This document shows positions 21,544-33,859 of a DNA stretch of 64,000 nt, in pieces. The position numbers and the translations under genes were made by a program. Within the stretch, counting starts at the first letter, position 1. Every line of letters begins with the position of its first letter. The notes under the pieces are model-generated. The model was given only the letters and a program-made list of their open reading frames with translations, was not told the origin of the DNA and did not search any database. The stretch is from Chloranthus sessilifolius (taxonomy: Eukaryota; Streptophyta; Magnoliopsida; Chloranthales; Chloranthaceae), in assembly GCA_021018995.1 (NCBI GenBank), contig CM037585.1:64048646-64112645 (forward strand), in the 5' to 3' direction.

Positions 21544-21691
21544 TAAGGCATTAGATTCCGTCGGAGCATAAGCTTTAGGTTCTTAGATGACCTTAGGTGT
21601 AGATGCATGAGTTAGAGATGAAATTGAAGATGATCTAGGTTTTCACGGTCACTTTTGACTAAAACATTTGATTCGATCGTGACAGGTCGTT

Positions 21692-22773
21692 ATGGCCCCA
21701 TGCAGAAGACAAAGAACCGTCCACAGCCGAGGCACCTCAAGTGGTGAGGGAACCTCAGGTGGTGCAGGAGTCGCCACTAGATCAAACGATAATCTCCTAA
21801 GAGGAGGAAGCAACAACGGGCAAGTTAGCCAGCTATTAGAGACAATGGTCAACACAATGGCCCAACTTGTAGAGAGACGCCAACCTTTTAGATTTCAGGA
21901 GTTCAGCAGGATGAAGCCTCCTAGCTTCTACGGTCAAGCCGATCTTCTCAAAGCGGAAAAGTGGCTAATCCAAATATAGAAAATTCTTCGATGGATTCCT
22001 TGCACCGAAGAAGAGAAGGTCACCTGGGTGTCCTTCCAACTAGAAGGAGAGGCCGACCCATGGTGGAAGTCCTTAGAGAGGAATAGAATGTGAGAGACAC
22101 CGAATGCCCCATGGACCTAGGCACAGTTCGTAGAAACATTCAACAAGAAATACTTCTCCAACGTAGTCAGAGATCAGTGGGAAGTCAAGTTTGTCTCACA
22201 GAGCAAGGCAATATGTTTGTGTGTGAATACGAAGCCGAATTCACTAGGCTGTCCAAATTCTCCCCTCGGCATGTGGCCACTGAACTTATGAAGGCTAAGA
22301 AGTTTGAGCGTGGCCTATGACTTAGCATCAAGGAGAGACTCTCTTTGTTTTGGCTGACTACCTATGTTGAGGTCATGGAATTAGCCCTTATAGCCGAACA
22401 TATTGAGAGGATGCAGCAGAGAAGAGAACAACAAAACAAGAGTAGGGCAAGTCAGGCACAATCTTATGGCCACAAGCAGGCAAGCAAGAGGCTGAAGCTA
22501 TTAATGCCAGCACCACGTCATCCTACTCGGACAACATATTCGAGAGTGTCTGCACTTACACTCTCAGGACCCTTCCATCCTTCATACCCCACTACGACTG
22601 GAGCGCCAGGGGTTCAACAAACTTCACACACCTTTTTGTCTGCGCCAGTTGAATCATGTTCAAGATACGGGAAACAACATACGGCAGAAAAGTGTAGGTG
22701 GGCCACTGGTGCATGCTTTAAGTGTGGCCTGAGTGGACATTTGATAAGGTATTGTCGCAAGGCGAAGAAGGGG
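21692..22773 (+). pseudogene. Element C gag, degenerate
   Basis: It starts MAPCRRQRTVHSRG at 21692. The capsid block FSRMKPPSFYGQADLLKAEKWL matches D and B; it is then broken by stops (21978, 22092, 22120) and frameshifts. The nucleocapsid has an altered first knuckle (CSRYGKQHTAEKC) and an intact CFKCGLSGHLIRYC near 22714-22755. It continues to the conserved ...TNDVIQ end near 22878. Confidence 0.82.
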
Positions 22774-22879
22774 TAGACGCTAATAGCAAGTATTCAGAGA
22801 TCCTCTCAACCTATAGTTCAGGGCCATACCTGTGCGATCTTGGCAGACGATGCCCAGACAACCAACGACGTCATTCAAG

Positions 22880-23514
22880 GTATGAATTCTTTATTGATTG
22901 TCGGTTATTACAATAATTTCAGTTGATGAACATCTTTAGAAATCTCCACATACTTCCTAGGCAGGTTCCATTCCATTTCACGTCTAGGATGCTATTGTAA
23001 GTTAAAGGACAAGCTAAATTCTTCTTTTATAGGAGACCTTTTGGGTCCCAATACCCAACTCACATTATATGGACTAAGGTTCCAAATGCTCAATTGCAAG
23101 TTTTTCTCAACCGTAGTTATCTTATTTCAGTATTAGTTCCTTTCAACGTGTCTGCTGACTTATTGCATCTTCATTGTGGTTCATTGCATGATTGCAATTC
23201 AGGTAGAGTGGGTGACTGAGTTTCCCAGAGACTCGGATGCCATTAGCTAAATTTCAATTGTTCCTTAGTAGTATAAACTAAGAGTCACTATAATTGTCAA
23301 TGTTAGAAATTCTAGAACCTTACACTGATTAGTTATGGATAGGTTTTACTATTTGCTTGTGAATGGTTAGTCATGGATTGGTCGCTAGACGTGTGAATGG
23401 TTAGTGACTTTGATACCAAATGGAGATTGATATCGAACCTTAGATTTGATGTCAAACACTTATTGTATTCGACACCCCGTAGGACACGTAGTGAAATTTT
23501 GAGAAAGAAAATTC
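22880..23514 (+). other. Unassigned interior of element C replacing pol
   Basis: It begins with the GTATGA donor-like site shared with D at the gag end. The following 600 bp show no protease, RT or integrase motif in any frame I could read. The region could be leftover intron plus 3' untranslated sequence, or captured foreign DNA; I cannot tell which. Confidence 0.4.
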
Positions 23515-23531
23515 CTTTAAGGGGGGGAGAG
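23515..23531 (+). promoter_or_regulatory. Polypurine tract of element C
   Basis: TTTAAGGGGGGGAGAG directly before the LTR start TGTAACGACC, the classic Tekay/Del arrangement. Confidence 0.85.
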
Positions 23532-24150
23532 TGTAACGACCCTGATTTTTGCCGACGTTGAATCATTGACCTTCGATGATAACGTGACTACTTAGACCGG
23601 TTTGACTTTGGTCAAACCTCTGATGCCTGTCACGCGGTCTTTGACCCACCTATCTTAATTGGGTAAATACACCCAAATGCAAATCCAAAAACCAATTCCT
23701 AACTCGAGCACCAATTTGAAACGCAAACCCATATGTGAAGTGTGTATGTTGCACACGACTCGAACCGCGGGATTGGACCAAGTTCGATGCCCACCTCTTC
23801 AAGTACTATAATTATACAACATAGATTTTTTTTAATACTAGCACACCCGACTAAGTGTGCGTGCAAGGTAAGGAATATGCCACACGCCATTGGAATCCCG
23901 AACATCTTATTTAAACATATGTATCATAGTGTAACAAGTTATATAAAGGTTTGTGTGAATAGTTACACAAGCTCTGTGAGAGCACTACCGGTTAAGAACT
24001 TGGTTTGCACACACAAGTCTAGGGGTCGAAATCTGTTGAGTGCATTTCAGACACTATTTTTTTACCATAGGATAAGAGCTTGCACACCAATTCACAGTGT
24101 GCCAACTTCACACTGAGGTAACCCCTTTAGTATAAAAGAGACTCTCGCAC
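23532..24150 (+). repeat. Element C 3' LTR, truncated
   Basis: It matches 18171-18795 with few changes up to the sequence just past the TATA box, then ends at the complex junction with element G. About 2.7 kb of the LTR is missing. Confidence 0.85.
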
Positions 24151-25021
24151 ACCAATTCACAGGTAAATCTCGCACCTTTCTATTCAACCTTTTCTGGGTC
24201 AGTATCCATTCCTCGTTTCCAAAATGTTCGATGTTGTCGGTCCAACGTACTTCATCCGTCTGTATTACATAGTTACCAAGCTCGTCTTGGTAGTCCTCAA
24301 TAAGTCGTGATATGAGGCGTGTGTATGGCATGGTGTTTGATGGTTTCTTCCTCATATCTAACATCCGGTTGTGGGCATCGATCAGGCCATCGATGAATAT
24401 TTCTGCCGCATTAAACCATTTGTCCTCAAAGACTGTGAATAGAGCTTGCAGTAGTACTCCCACCCTTACTTCTTCTTTCCTTAAAGGATAGAGATTACAT
24501 CGGAAGACGATGTCGATCCACCACATCTCGGGTGGTAATTGTGATCTCTTCACAGATTGACCAGGCCCATGTTGTCCTCGGGTCATATCTACGACTATTT
24601 AGGGAAAGGGCACTTTCTGTAGGTTTAGTGGTTCTAATCCCAAATTTTCTCTACATATTAACAGGACATTCATGGTTGTGGCTATGCGATCATGATCGAA
24701 CTTAAACACTCGATCGTCTATGGTGGTACTGAGTCTCCCATCCCGTTCAACGTTGATATTCTGGTAAAAGAGTTTGACAATCCGCGGATAATAATGTCCG
24801 TGGAATGGATTAAGCAGGGTCATCAGGTTAGCCCTTTCTAGATAATTGATAGACCAAAGAAGTGCTTCCTCGCTTTCGAAATGCTGCTGGTCAAAAGACC
24901 ATTTTGGCTCGAAGGTTTTGGCATCCCACTGCGGGTTGGGTGTTTCCCGTAACGGTGGAAGGGTGGAACGTGATGGGGCCTTGCCCTTTGATGTTGCAGA
25001 TGGTGTCGGCTTGGAAGCCAT
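24150..25021 (-). pseudogene. Element G additional ORF, truncated
   Basis: It starts MASKPTPSATSKGKAPS at 25021, like MASSPNPQPKK in B. Conserved blocks are WSFDQQHFES, YYPRIVKLFYQNI and, after a frameshift near 24595, SQLPPEMWWIDIVFRCNL. It then continues with VLLQALFTVFEDKWFNAAEIFIDGL, which shows the domain extends beyond what is readable in B. Same family as B's ORF; function unknown. A MITE sits immediately upstream of its ATG. Confidence 0.65.
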
Positions 25022-25022
25022 A

Positions 25023-25262
25023 GGCTGTGTTTGGGTTAGCTCTTATAAGAACAGAAGCAACTCTTTGCCTGTTCTCTGTTAGAGTAGATAAAATCTACTT
25101 TGGGATAGAGTAAGCATAGAGCAGTTTTATCACTTAAAATAGCTCCCCACCAGAGCAAATGAGGCGAAGAGCTGTGTTATCAAATGTAAAAGTAGTTCTC
25201 CTTTGGAGCCAAAAAGTGAAAGAGCTACTCTTTGCCCCAAAAGAGCTAACCCAAATGCAGCC
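25023..25262. mobile_element. MITE (PIF/Harbinger-like) upstream of the G additional ORF
   Basis: Terminal inverted repeats of about 22 bp: GGCTGTGTTTGGGTTAGCTC on the left and GAGCTAACCCAAATGCAGCC on the right, with two mismatches. The 3-bp flanks are ATA on both sides (25020-25022 and 25263-25265). Total 240 bp, no coding capacity. The TIR start and 3-bp duplication suggest the Tourist/Harbinger class, although ATA is not the usual TTA/TAA. Confidence 0.8.
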
Positions 25263-25975
25263 ATAGAATAATGAATCGAAAATGAAGGGAAGGAAATTAG
25301 GGTTTTGGGTGTGTTACCTCACAAAATAGTTTAATTTGAGAAGAATCGGATCTGGCGAAACTTTAGGCTTGTCGATCCTCTAGTTTTGAGAGTTTCGGTG
25401 TGAGAAACACCCTCTTTCAAAGAGAAATAGGTTCGAATCCATGGGGGAGAAGAGAAAGCAAGGATCCCACACTCTAAATTTCCGAAAAATGACAAAATGA
25501 GGGTTTCTCGGCCCCTTTTAAACACTATCAGTTGCTGCAGCGACTTAAATTCTCACCATGGCGAGCTCCAATCTCGCTGCTGCAAGAGGCACATAAACAG
25601 AATTGGTTCTGTTTGTGTCTATTTTTGCTCACAATGCTTGGGGAGATTTGGTTGTGCTGTATTCCAGACTTGCACAAAACATTAACAGTGTGTGCTGAGG
25701 TGAGTTTCTACAAAACTTCGAGGAGATTTCATTTATGGTTTGTGAAATTTGGCGATGTTTGGAATTATCGAATTATTTTTCATTTTTCCTTAATATATGA
25801 GCCCTACTATACACTGGAAATAATTCACTAATCAGTGGTTCCATAAGTGCAAATTTGACTAACATATATATGATAGCAACAATTGAATCCTAGGTTCACT
25901 ATAAGATTGTCATTGAATACCCATATATAAAACTTATTCCATCGTCACTACAATGATATACAAGAGTGACCATCC
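25263..25975 (-). promoter_or_regulatory. Promoter-like spacer of element G
   Basis: On the minus strand this links the chromodomain to the additional ORF. A TATA-like TTTAAAAGGGG lies near 25520, with several GCAGCGAG/GCTCGCC words just upstream (25535-25590). A leader follows, with a possible donor GAG/GTAACAC near 25318. The CG motifs are fewer than in B. It matches the position of the B promoter block. Confidence 0.4.
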
Positions 25976-28065
25976 TTAGTCAAATAATTTCGGGTATTGA
26001 TCTTTGATTTCTGCCTCTCGCTCCCACGTCGCTTCGGTGGTAGAGTGGTTGTGCCATTGGACTAAGACCAAAGGAATTTGCTTCATTCTCAAAATTTGTT
26101 CCTTTTGGTTTAAAATCTTTATCGGCTCTTCAACCATCGTCAAGTCTTCTTGGACTTCGATTGGCTGGTAGTCCAGTACATGTGACGCATCTCTCACATA
26201 CTTCCTCAAAATCAATACATGGAAGGCGTTATGGATGCTAGACAGCTGTGGCGGCAAGGCGATGCGATATGCTACTTCACTAACACGACCCAAAATTTTG
26301 AAAGGGCCAATGTATCGAGGGTTGAGCTTCCCTCGCTGGCCAAATCGCATCATGCCATTAGTCGGTGAGATCTTCCAAATACATGATCTCCAACCTAGAA
26401 TTCAATACTTGATATTTTAAGATCAGCATACCTATTCTGCCGGCTCTGAGCTACCTTTAATCGTTCACGTATGAGTCGAACAATTTCGTTGGTGCTTTCA
26501 ATGAGTTCTGGGCCTAATAGTACACGTTCTCCAACCTCCTCCCAGTTAAGTGGAGATTTACATCAGTGACCATACAATGCTTTAAAAGGAGCTATCCCGA
26601 TGCTCGATTGGTAGCTATTATTGTACGTGAATTCGACCAGGGGGAAGTGTTTCTCCCATGATCCTTGGAAATCCAACATACAGGCCTACAACATATCCTC
26701 AATGACCTGATTTATCCTTTCCGTTTGTTCGTCAGTTTGAGGGTGAAAAGCCGAGCTAAATTCCAATATGAAACCCATCCCCTCTTGAAATCGCTGCCAA
26801 AACTGAGATGTGTAGAATGGGTCCTGATCTAAAATGATGCTCGAAGGTATGCCATGAAATCTCACTATCTCCCTTAGATATAATTAAGCTAGTTTGCTTG
26901 CGGTGTAGCGTGTGCTGTATGGAAGAAAGTGTGTTGACTTGGTGAGTCGGTCGATAATTATCCAAATAGCATTATGCCCCCTCTGAGTTCTCCGCAAACC
27001 AAGTATGAAGTCCATTGAAATGTTCTCCTATTTCCACTCGGGAACTCTAGGGGCTGCAATAGACCAGCAGGGTGTCTATGGTCAACTTTGACCTGCTGAC
27101 AAACCAAGCACTTTGCTACATGCTCTATGGCATCTCTTTTCAATCATTTCCACCAAAAGTTCTTCTTTAAGTCGTGGTACATCTTGGTGCTGCCCAGATG
27201 TATAACATATACGGACTTGTGGGCTTCTTCTAATATCCCGAGTCACAACTCAGCATCGGTCGGCACACATAACCGGCCTCTGAATAATAAGGACCCATCG
27301 TCCTTAATGGAAAACTTCGATTGATTACCACTGACTACTCCCTGCTTGATAGCTATAAGCTCTACATCAGTGAATTGGATTTCTTTGATCTTATCGAAGA
27401 GAGTTGATCTTATCTTGACATTGGCTAACAGAGCTCCTGAATTTTTCACTTCGAACACAGTGTCGCATGAGGTTATGCCCACAAGTAGTTTCCACCAGTG
27501 TATTCTGGCTACTAGGTGTGACAGCTGAGCAGGTGATTTTTGGTTTAGTGCGTCAACTACCATGTTTGCCTTTCCTGGATGAGACTGGATGGTACCGTTG
27601 TAGTCTTTAAGGAACTCCATCCATCTCCTCTATCTCAGATTCAGGTCTTTTTGTGTAAATAAGTACCTGAAGCTCTTGTGGTCAGTAAAAATCTCAAAGG
27701 TTTCACCATAGAGGTAATGCCTCCATATTTTTAAAGCAATGATGACCGCTGCTAGCTCTAGGTCTTACGTAGGGTAGTTCTTTTCGTGGTCTTTCACCTG
27801 CCTTGATCCATATGCGACAACTTTCTCGTGCTGATTCAATACGCAACCTAATCCATTGTGGGACGCATCGCTGAATACCGTGAATCCCCCACTGCCTGAT
27901 GGTAGGGTGAGTACGGGTGCAGAGGTCAATCTCCTTTTCAACTCTTGTAAACTTTGCTCACACAACTTGGTCCACTCAAATTTAGAAGTCTTTTGGGTGA
28001 GGCACGTGAGTGGTTCAACGAGCTTCGCAAACCCTTCAACAAACCTCTTGTAGTATCCAGCTAAC
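25976..28065 (-). pseudogene. Element G pol: RNase H, integrase, chromodomain
   Basis: On the minus strand: LAGYYKRF remnant of RT at the edge, RNase H ([14 protein letters not shown] at about 27875, DHKSFRYLF about 27680), the integrase finger ([20 protein letters not shown] at about 27080), core fragments, GPF/Y module (GKLNPRYIGPFKILGRV at about 26310), and a chromodomain ending ATWEREAEIKDQYPKLFD at 25976. It is broken by several frameshifts and stops. Sequence closely follows B. Confidence 0.85.
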
Positions 28066-29518
28066 TGATCGCTGATTATATGTGTATCTAATTAAGTCTT
28101 AACCTATTATAAGCACACAATGAAAATTGTAATACTAGCATAAGATCATTCCCACGAGGATATGTTTTATATTTTATATATTAATTTTCTGAAACCTTAT
28201 ATTTATCTTTTAAAATCCTAAACTACTTGAGAAATATAAATAAAGAATGATTTCTTAAACTAAATTACAGAAAATAAATCCTAAATCCTCCTTCAGATTG
28301 TGGTCGTCAATCACAATTTTTAGCTATTGGATGTTTACAAATTTAAAATACCATTACACTATATCTCAGTCCTCTAGAATTGGTCGTCAATCAAAACTAG
28401 TATCCTTCAATATAGATTTATACTAATCTTTAATCTACCAAAAATTTGGGCATCAATCAAACTCCAGAAAATCAAAGATGAAAAATAAAAACTATTACAC
28501 TAATCTGCAAACCTCAACCCGAGTAGTCAATTTAAATTAAAAATTGAAGATGTTTACAAAGCAGGAAATTTTAATAAAATAAATCTAAACTAGAAAGGAA
28601 TAAAAATTATATCTTTCACTCCTGAGCTGCAGTTATCAATTGCTTCTAAAAAACGATAAATATCTACTCTAATCTTCCAGCTCTCAATCCCAGTCGTCAA
28701 TTGTGATCGAGGAACCTTGGATATTTAAACTAAACTACTCTAATTTTGATCAGAAGAAAACACAACCTCAATTGTCACTTGATGCTGAGAATTTCTTCGA
28801 TGACTAATTCCTATACCAAGCCCTCTTATTTGTAGATCATAAGGGATTGGTTTACAAAACTCTTAATTCTAATAAAAGAAACTACTCAAACAAAAGTATC
28901 CCATTATAACTCTAATTCCTAATTTTAATCTTCCTTATTTCAATGATTGATGTACTGCTGGATTGTTCTCCTTATTTTCAGCAACCGAGATCTTTAAGAG
29001 TCTTCTTCGTCTATCTTCTCAGATCCATAATTCACCAGACTTCTTCTTTAAGAGATCTTCTAATTTGGTTCATGACTGTGTAAGTTTTCACGTGATTAAT
29101 AACAACAATAAGCTTTCATTCTGTAAAATCGTAAATCATGATTTTCTATGTTCATAGCTTTCTCACAGTTGACGATTTTCTGGACGATTTCCCATAACAA
29201 TTGATTGTAATCTCTTTATATCACTTCCACTTTTAACACCTTTTTGAAGAATCGTAAATTACGATTTTCCATTTCTTTCTTCAGCAACAACGCTCAATCG
29301 TAGAATATGGTTTCTTAGCTTTCAGCTTTTACGAATCGTCTTTCTCGTTCAATTATCTTTTTTAATGCTTTTTGAGTTCATTTTGACAAATATTAATATT
29401 TTGGTTCTTTTTTACTATTTTTCTTTAATATCTGCACATTGTTAACTTATTAATAGCAAACTAAGGTCTAGCATCACTAAGTTAAGGGTGGTAAAATAGT
29501 ATATTATGTGACTGATCA
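28066..29518 (-). repeat. Element I LTR (1.45 kb)
   Basis: Bounded by inverted TGATC...GATCA ends. It contains several scattered copies of ATTGACGACCA-like words (plus-strand GGTCGTCAATC near 28306, 28381 and 28686) and short inverted words such as GAAAATCATGATTTAC near 29120. No second copy exists in the window. Confidence 0.6.
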
Positions 29519-29545
29519 TATCTCCAAACTTAAGCTTTGTTAGTC
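29519..29545 (-). promoter_or_regulatory. Polypurine tract of element I
   Basis: On the minus strand GACTAACAAAGCTTAAGTTTGGAGA precedes the LTR. The wording parallels GACTAGCAAAGCTTAGGTTTGGGGTG in A. Confidence 0.55.
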
Positions 29546-30553
29546 CCTAGCAAACAAGGAAAAATAAAATATCCTAAACTAAGAATTTAAATGCCACTTT
29601 CGTAGGGAGCACGATTAAAATTCAAAGTTCCAATACAAAGATACATCATTAAAATTCAAAAGTATTGGACTTATCATAAAAATCAAGAGAAAGGAAAAGA
29701 TCCTATCAAAACCAAGAGTGCAAGTGTTGGTAGCTCTATAGGCAAAATGAGCTTAAACTGTTAGCTCGATGATCGCTCTTGGATCTTTCTTTGTCCAACT
29801 CTTGTAGCTCTGGCGGGTGGTTGCTGACTATTTTCTAAAATTTTTGGGTGATGAAATGACTGTAAGCGATGAAGCTTAATAAAATCTTAGTTTATTTTGT
29901 AATGGATTTTTAGTACAAGTAGTATAAGATAATCCCATAGGTGCAAGTGCAAGCGGTTTCCAGTAGTTGTGATATCTAAAAAATAAGCAAGATTAGACTG
30001 ATCATTAGGTAGGAAATTCTAAGTACAAATGACATAAGCTAATTCTATCTAACATGAAGATAAACATCCATAGTAAGAATAACAATTCAAGATGTGTAAA
30101 AACAAGGAATTATTGAGAATCACAACTAATGCATATAAATATTATTCTACAAGTTACTACATCAATAACTAGTAAAAGTTTTACAATTAATAAGCACAAA
30201 GTTTACAAAGTACATTAAGATTTTCTACATTGACTAAGTATAAATTTACGGTTATTTGGATATTATGTGCTTATTATTAATTTATAGTTTGAGTTAATTA
30301 TTAGTGTCTTTTAATTAATTTGATGTCAATACCAAAACACCAACCATGATTTAAGATTCAAGATTCAAGATGTAAATATTTGTGCGAACAAAGGCAGACA
30401 CTCTCAACCGTTTAGTCAATCAAGATAAGGATCAATGACCCCTGTTGGTCTAACTAGACCCAATACTTAGTTGACATTTCAAGAACTCTTTCAAGTACGA
30501 GGTGCTCATACGAGCCTATTCATGAGATGAGAGATCAGCCATGTGAGGTTTCA
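29546..30553. other. Interior of element I, noncoding
   Basis: AT-rich, no coding frame or recognisable protein on either strand. The first 100 bp look like the pre-PPT region; the remainder is unassigned. Confidence 0.45.
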
Positions 30554-31306
30554 TGTGACACCCTGAGAATTTGAGTGCGTGTAATTAAGGACGCGAGTCA
30601 TTTCACCGGTGCGCGGGACGGAGATCTGGACTACTAGGGTGAGGCCCATGTATGGAAACCATTATGTATGCTTGGACCTAATTACCTAAGACCCATAAGA
30701 AACAACTCACTTAGGCCCATGAATTGAGAGCCATGAGATGGAATGTACACAGCCTTAGAGCGTACAGGCTACACACGTAATCCAATCCACTTAGTATTTA
30801 TGCCATTTATAACAAATTACCCATGCATAAGTCGTGGGATCTTCTTGTGGAAAGAAAGGAGTCGGGAAAACCATTCTTCCCTTGAACCTTAGCCTCATGA
30901 GATCATAGCCAACCGATCTCTTGAGCTCTACTTTCCTCCGCAAGCTCCGATCAGCCGAACGTCGATATCGATTTCACTACAATTCCAATGAAGGTAGATC
31001 AATCGGGAGATCGCTTTAACGCCGATAATATTGACGCCAACTTCCACAGAATTCACATGCGTAGAGACTGAGAAAGGTAACCCTCAAAACGTGATCTCGT
31101 GAATTTCAACTTCTAAATTTGGAGACCGATCACCAAAGATCTGAGCCGCATGTAGTGGTTTCGAGGATCGTACTCGTGGGCATCTCGGAGACCGATATGC
31201 CTTGATGCGATTATCCGAACCCTTGCATGTGTGCAAAAATTTAGGGATGATGATCGCCTTGTGAATTAAGCATATAATGAGATGAGGGAGTTATGAATCG
31301 GACGCC
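30554..31306 (+). repeat. Element D 5' LTR, left part
   Basis: It starts TGTGACACCCTGAG after TTTCA. It contains leader-like sequence with a possible donor (GAGAAAG/GTAACCC at about 31076). It ends with the ACGCC target duplication of F (31302-31306), whose second copy is at 53113-53117. Confidence 0.8.
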
Positions 31307-32222
31307 TGTTAGTCACTGGAAATGTCATTTTTCACCTCCTAACCTAGCCTTTACTACACCTTGGAGCTATCTAATAACTGTCTTTTGAGCATGTTTTATA
31401 GTTAAGAATAAAACTGCAGCTTAGTGCAACAGTCCACATTTGAAGGCCAAGAAGAGAGGATCAAAAGCCAAATCTTGGAGCTGTTTGAAGACCATAAAGT
31501 CCACCATGGTGGTACACACCATAGTGATCACTTGGATTGCCTAAGTGGGCCCTAGAAGTTCAACAGATGAAAGGAAGCTTGCCTTAAGCAAAGGAGATTG
31601 CTGTAGCAGGCTCAGCATAGCAACAAACAAGCATAGAGGAACCCTCGCATGGTTAAAATGCCTGAACAACCTATTCACGTAGATCTCACGAAGCTCAAGT
31701 CTGCAGCACATAAAGATCTCACGTAGATCTCGCTCAGTTTATAGTAGAAAAGCTTTAAAAAAGCACGTCCGCCGTCCTCGCAAGGATCAAAACTTCAGAA
31801 GATTTGCGTCACGCAAATCTCGCGCACTTCATAGATGGAGCCATCCACGCGAGAAGCTCAAATTCATCTTGGCGAGGAGCCACGCGATCTGCAAAACCAT
31901 CCTGGCGAGATCCTTACGACCTGGGCTACCTGGAGCCTCATCTACGCGAACTATGCTATTCACAGTAAAGTGAACTTTGCGAGCTCTTCTTCAACAACAA
32001 CTCTAGCCACGCAAGAAGCAAATCAAGTGAAGCCAACCTCGTGAGGCACGGGCTCCCTACTTCTCAGTCCATACACAGGGGTATTCTTGGGATTCCACAG
32101 TAGTCAAGGCACACTTCCCGAGGTGCCAAGCTATTTCTCACTTCCCGAGGCAACACTTGGCCACAAATGGGCCATGACAACAGCTAAAATGAGGGCATTT
32201 CCTTCTAATTTCTGATTGGCTA
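31307..32222 (+). repeat. Element F 5' LTR, left part
   Basis: It aligns with 48762-49690 of the 3' LTR, including the CTCGCGAAG-type motif array (31680-32045). It is interrupted at 32223 by the reversed LTR of E'. Confidence 0.88.
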
Positions 32223-33644
32223 TGTTGTATATTATTTCTCCAGTGTGAAAAGAAACAAAGATGGATTTAGCACATCTAAAAGAAATCAAGACCTGCAAGA
32301 TACAGGGCCTGTTGTAACAAGTTTTAATAAGTAAGAGTTTGTCCCACAGGGAAAAATGGTCTAAAGCTTCAAGGGAGCCATCTTTAGTAGGCCCTCCAGA
32401 TTTGACTATAGATCTGGCAATCCTAAATGGAAGGGGATTTAAGGTCACTATTGTTTAAATCCTATGGTAACCTAATGCCTAAACTATAGAAATGGTTGAG
32501 AAGAATGATGGAGTGTGAGAAAATGAAAATAAAAAGGGTGAGAAGTAAGCTATTAGGTACAGATCTGATGGGTTTTATAACTCAGACTTAGATCTGCTGC
32601 TATAGAAGTCCTGTCCAATGACTACATTATCACCACAGAGGAGAAAGGATCCAACTCACCCCTGTGCCATGATCCAATCCCTTATGGCTATAACCTGTCC
32701 ACTCAAATGATCACAGACTATCCAATAGGGGAATCACAGTCAATAGATGGGTCAGAACATGTTTATCATTGTAGGCACTACTTCATCCAGGCTACCAGCT
32801 CAAGAATCCATAGGAACCTCAACCTCTAAAGTTCTGTGTGTGGGGCATAGGCCTGCATATGTGCACTAGCCTGGACACACAGGACCAGCAAGAGTTCGAG
32901 TACTAGCTTTAGATCTAGCTGTTCACTGCTTTAGAGAGACAGCAGTGATCCAGTCACAAGCCTACAATCTCTACAGCTAGATCAGATCTACCATCTGATG
33001 GTGGGTCTATACAAATACCGGGGAGTTTGTCTCTGCACAATCTCTCACAGGGCTACAAGAATAAGTGCAGAGAAGAAGAATTTTTCTTAGATCTGTGGAT
33101 TGGCCTCACCCTAGGGCTATAACCTGTCCACTTAAATGGCCACAGACTATTCACAGAGGCTATCCTCCTCACAGAGGTCTGAGACAGAACAAGTAGATTA
33201 CTGCCACCACCATGTTCACAAGGCTACCAGCTCAGGCTCCCATGGGGATTCAGATTTAGTGGATCCTGTGGTGGGGCATAGACTTGCATATGTGCACTAG
33301 CTTGGACACACAGGTCACTTGGATCTGAGTAAACCCTTAAAAATAATTCTCCATTGCTTACAATACAACTTAGCAATGGAGGATCTCAAAGCAGCAGCCT
33401 TGTACAGAACAACCCTCAAACACCAATCCCATACATGTATAACATTCTATTATAAAACTTTATTAAAACTATTCCAAATAGACATACAAAGGCATAGCCA
33501 GCAAGTGCTGGGCTATGGAGAGAAGAAAGGGGAAAAAGATGTTGTCTAAACCCTAACCTTAGCCAACTGAAACTCTACAGCCGATTCAAGAAGATAGGAG
33601 GAATTCAGTCCTCACCTCCCCTCTAAACCTAAACTAGGCTTAGG

Positions 33645-33652
33645 CTTATATA
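33645..33652 (-). promoter_or_regulatory. TATA box of the E' LTR
   Basis: TATATAAG on the minus strand, matching the position of TATAAATA at 57671 in the solo LTR of this family. Confidence 0.55.
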
Positions 33653-33859
33653 GCAGTCGGTTGTGGGAGCATTAGGGTTAGGAAAACCCTAATTTTATTG
33701 ATGCAAACATGGCCCATTTATGTTCCTTGGATGCCTCGAGGAGTGTGCATGGAGATTAAAGCATTAGAGTGCGTGCCCTAGTTGCTGGAAGTTCCCAGAC
33801 TGCCCCTGCAGAAGTGGGGGAAGTTAAGATCCCAAGCCTCGCTATGCAGCAATGGTTTT

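Larger units (their letters stand above)
18171..24150 (+). mobile_element. Element C: pol-less chromovirus-like element
   Basis: A 3.36-kb 5' LTR, tRNA-iMet-type PBS, gag remnants with zinc knuckles, about 600 bp of unassigned sequence, a purine tract and a 3' LTR cut after about 620 bp. No RT, RNase H or integrase lies between gag and PPT, so it needs proteins from other elements or is a deletion product. It inserted in J; the 5 bp to its left are ATTGA. The right end was lost at the junction with G, so the duplication cannot be checked. Confidence 0.82.
24150..28065 (-). mobile_element. Element G: Tekay-like chromovirus, minus strand, both ends lost
   Basis: Read on the minus strand: RNase H, integrase, chromodomain (28065 to 25976), a spacer of about 950 bp containing a MITE, then an additional ORF (25021 to about 24150). 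The 5' side is cut inside RT by the LTR of element I, and the 3' side ends at the junction with C. The gene order equals that of B. Confidence 0.82.
28066..30553 (-). mobile_element. Element I: minus-strand LTR element, 3' part
   Basis: The LTR is 28066-29518 (on the minus strand starting TGATCAGTCAC and ending GCGATCA). It is preceded by a purine tract and a pre-PPT sequence resembling that of the Athila-like elements here (the phrase CCCTACGAAAGTGGCATT). The 5 bp on its left are CTAAC. The remaining interior is cut by the start of element D at 30554. Lineage assignment is tentative. Confidence 0.6.

Noticed and set aside
22880-22922. A 43-bp intron in element C ending at the first AG
   Set aside because: Too short for a plant intron, and no protease follows. 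Only the donor similarity is kept as evidence.
25331-25831. Short frames on both strands between MITE and G pol as host genes
   Set aside because: The region sits between chromodomain and additional ORF of G, matching the B spacer; the frames are short and lack motifs.
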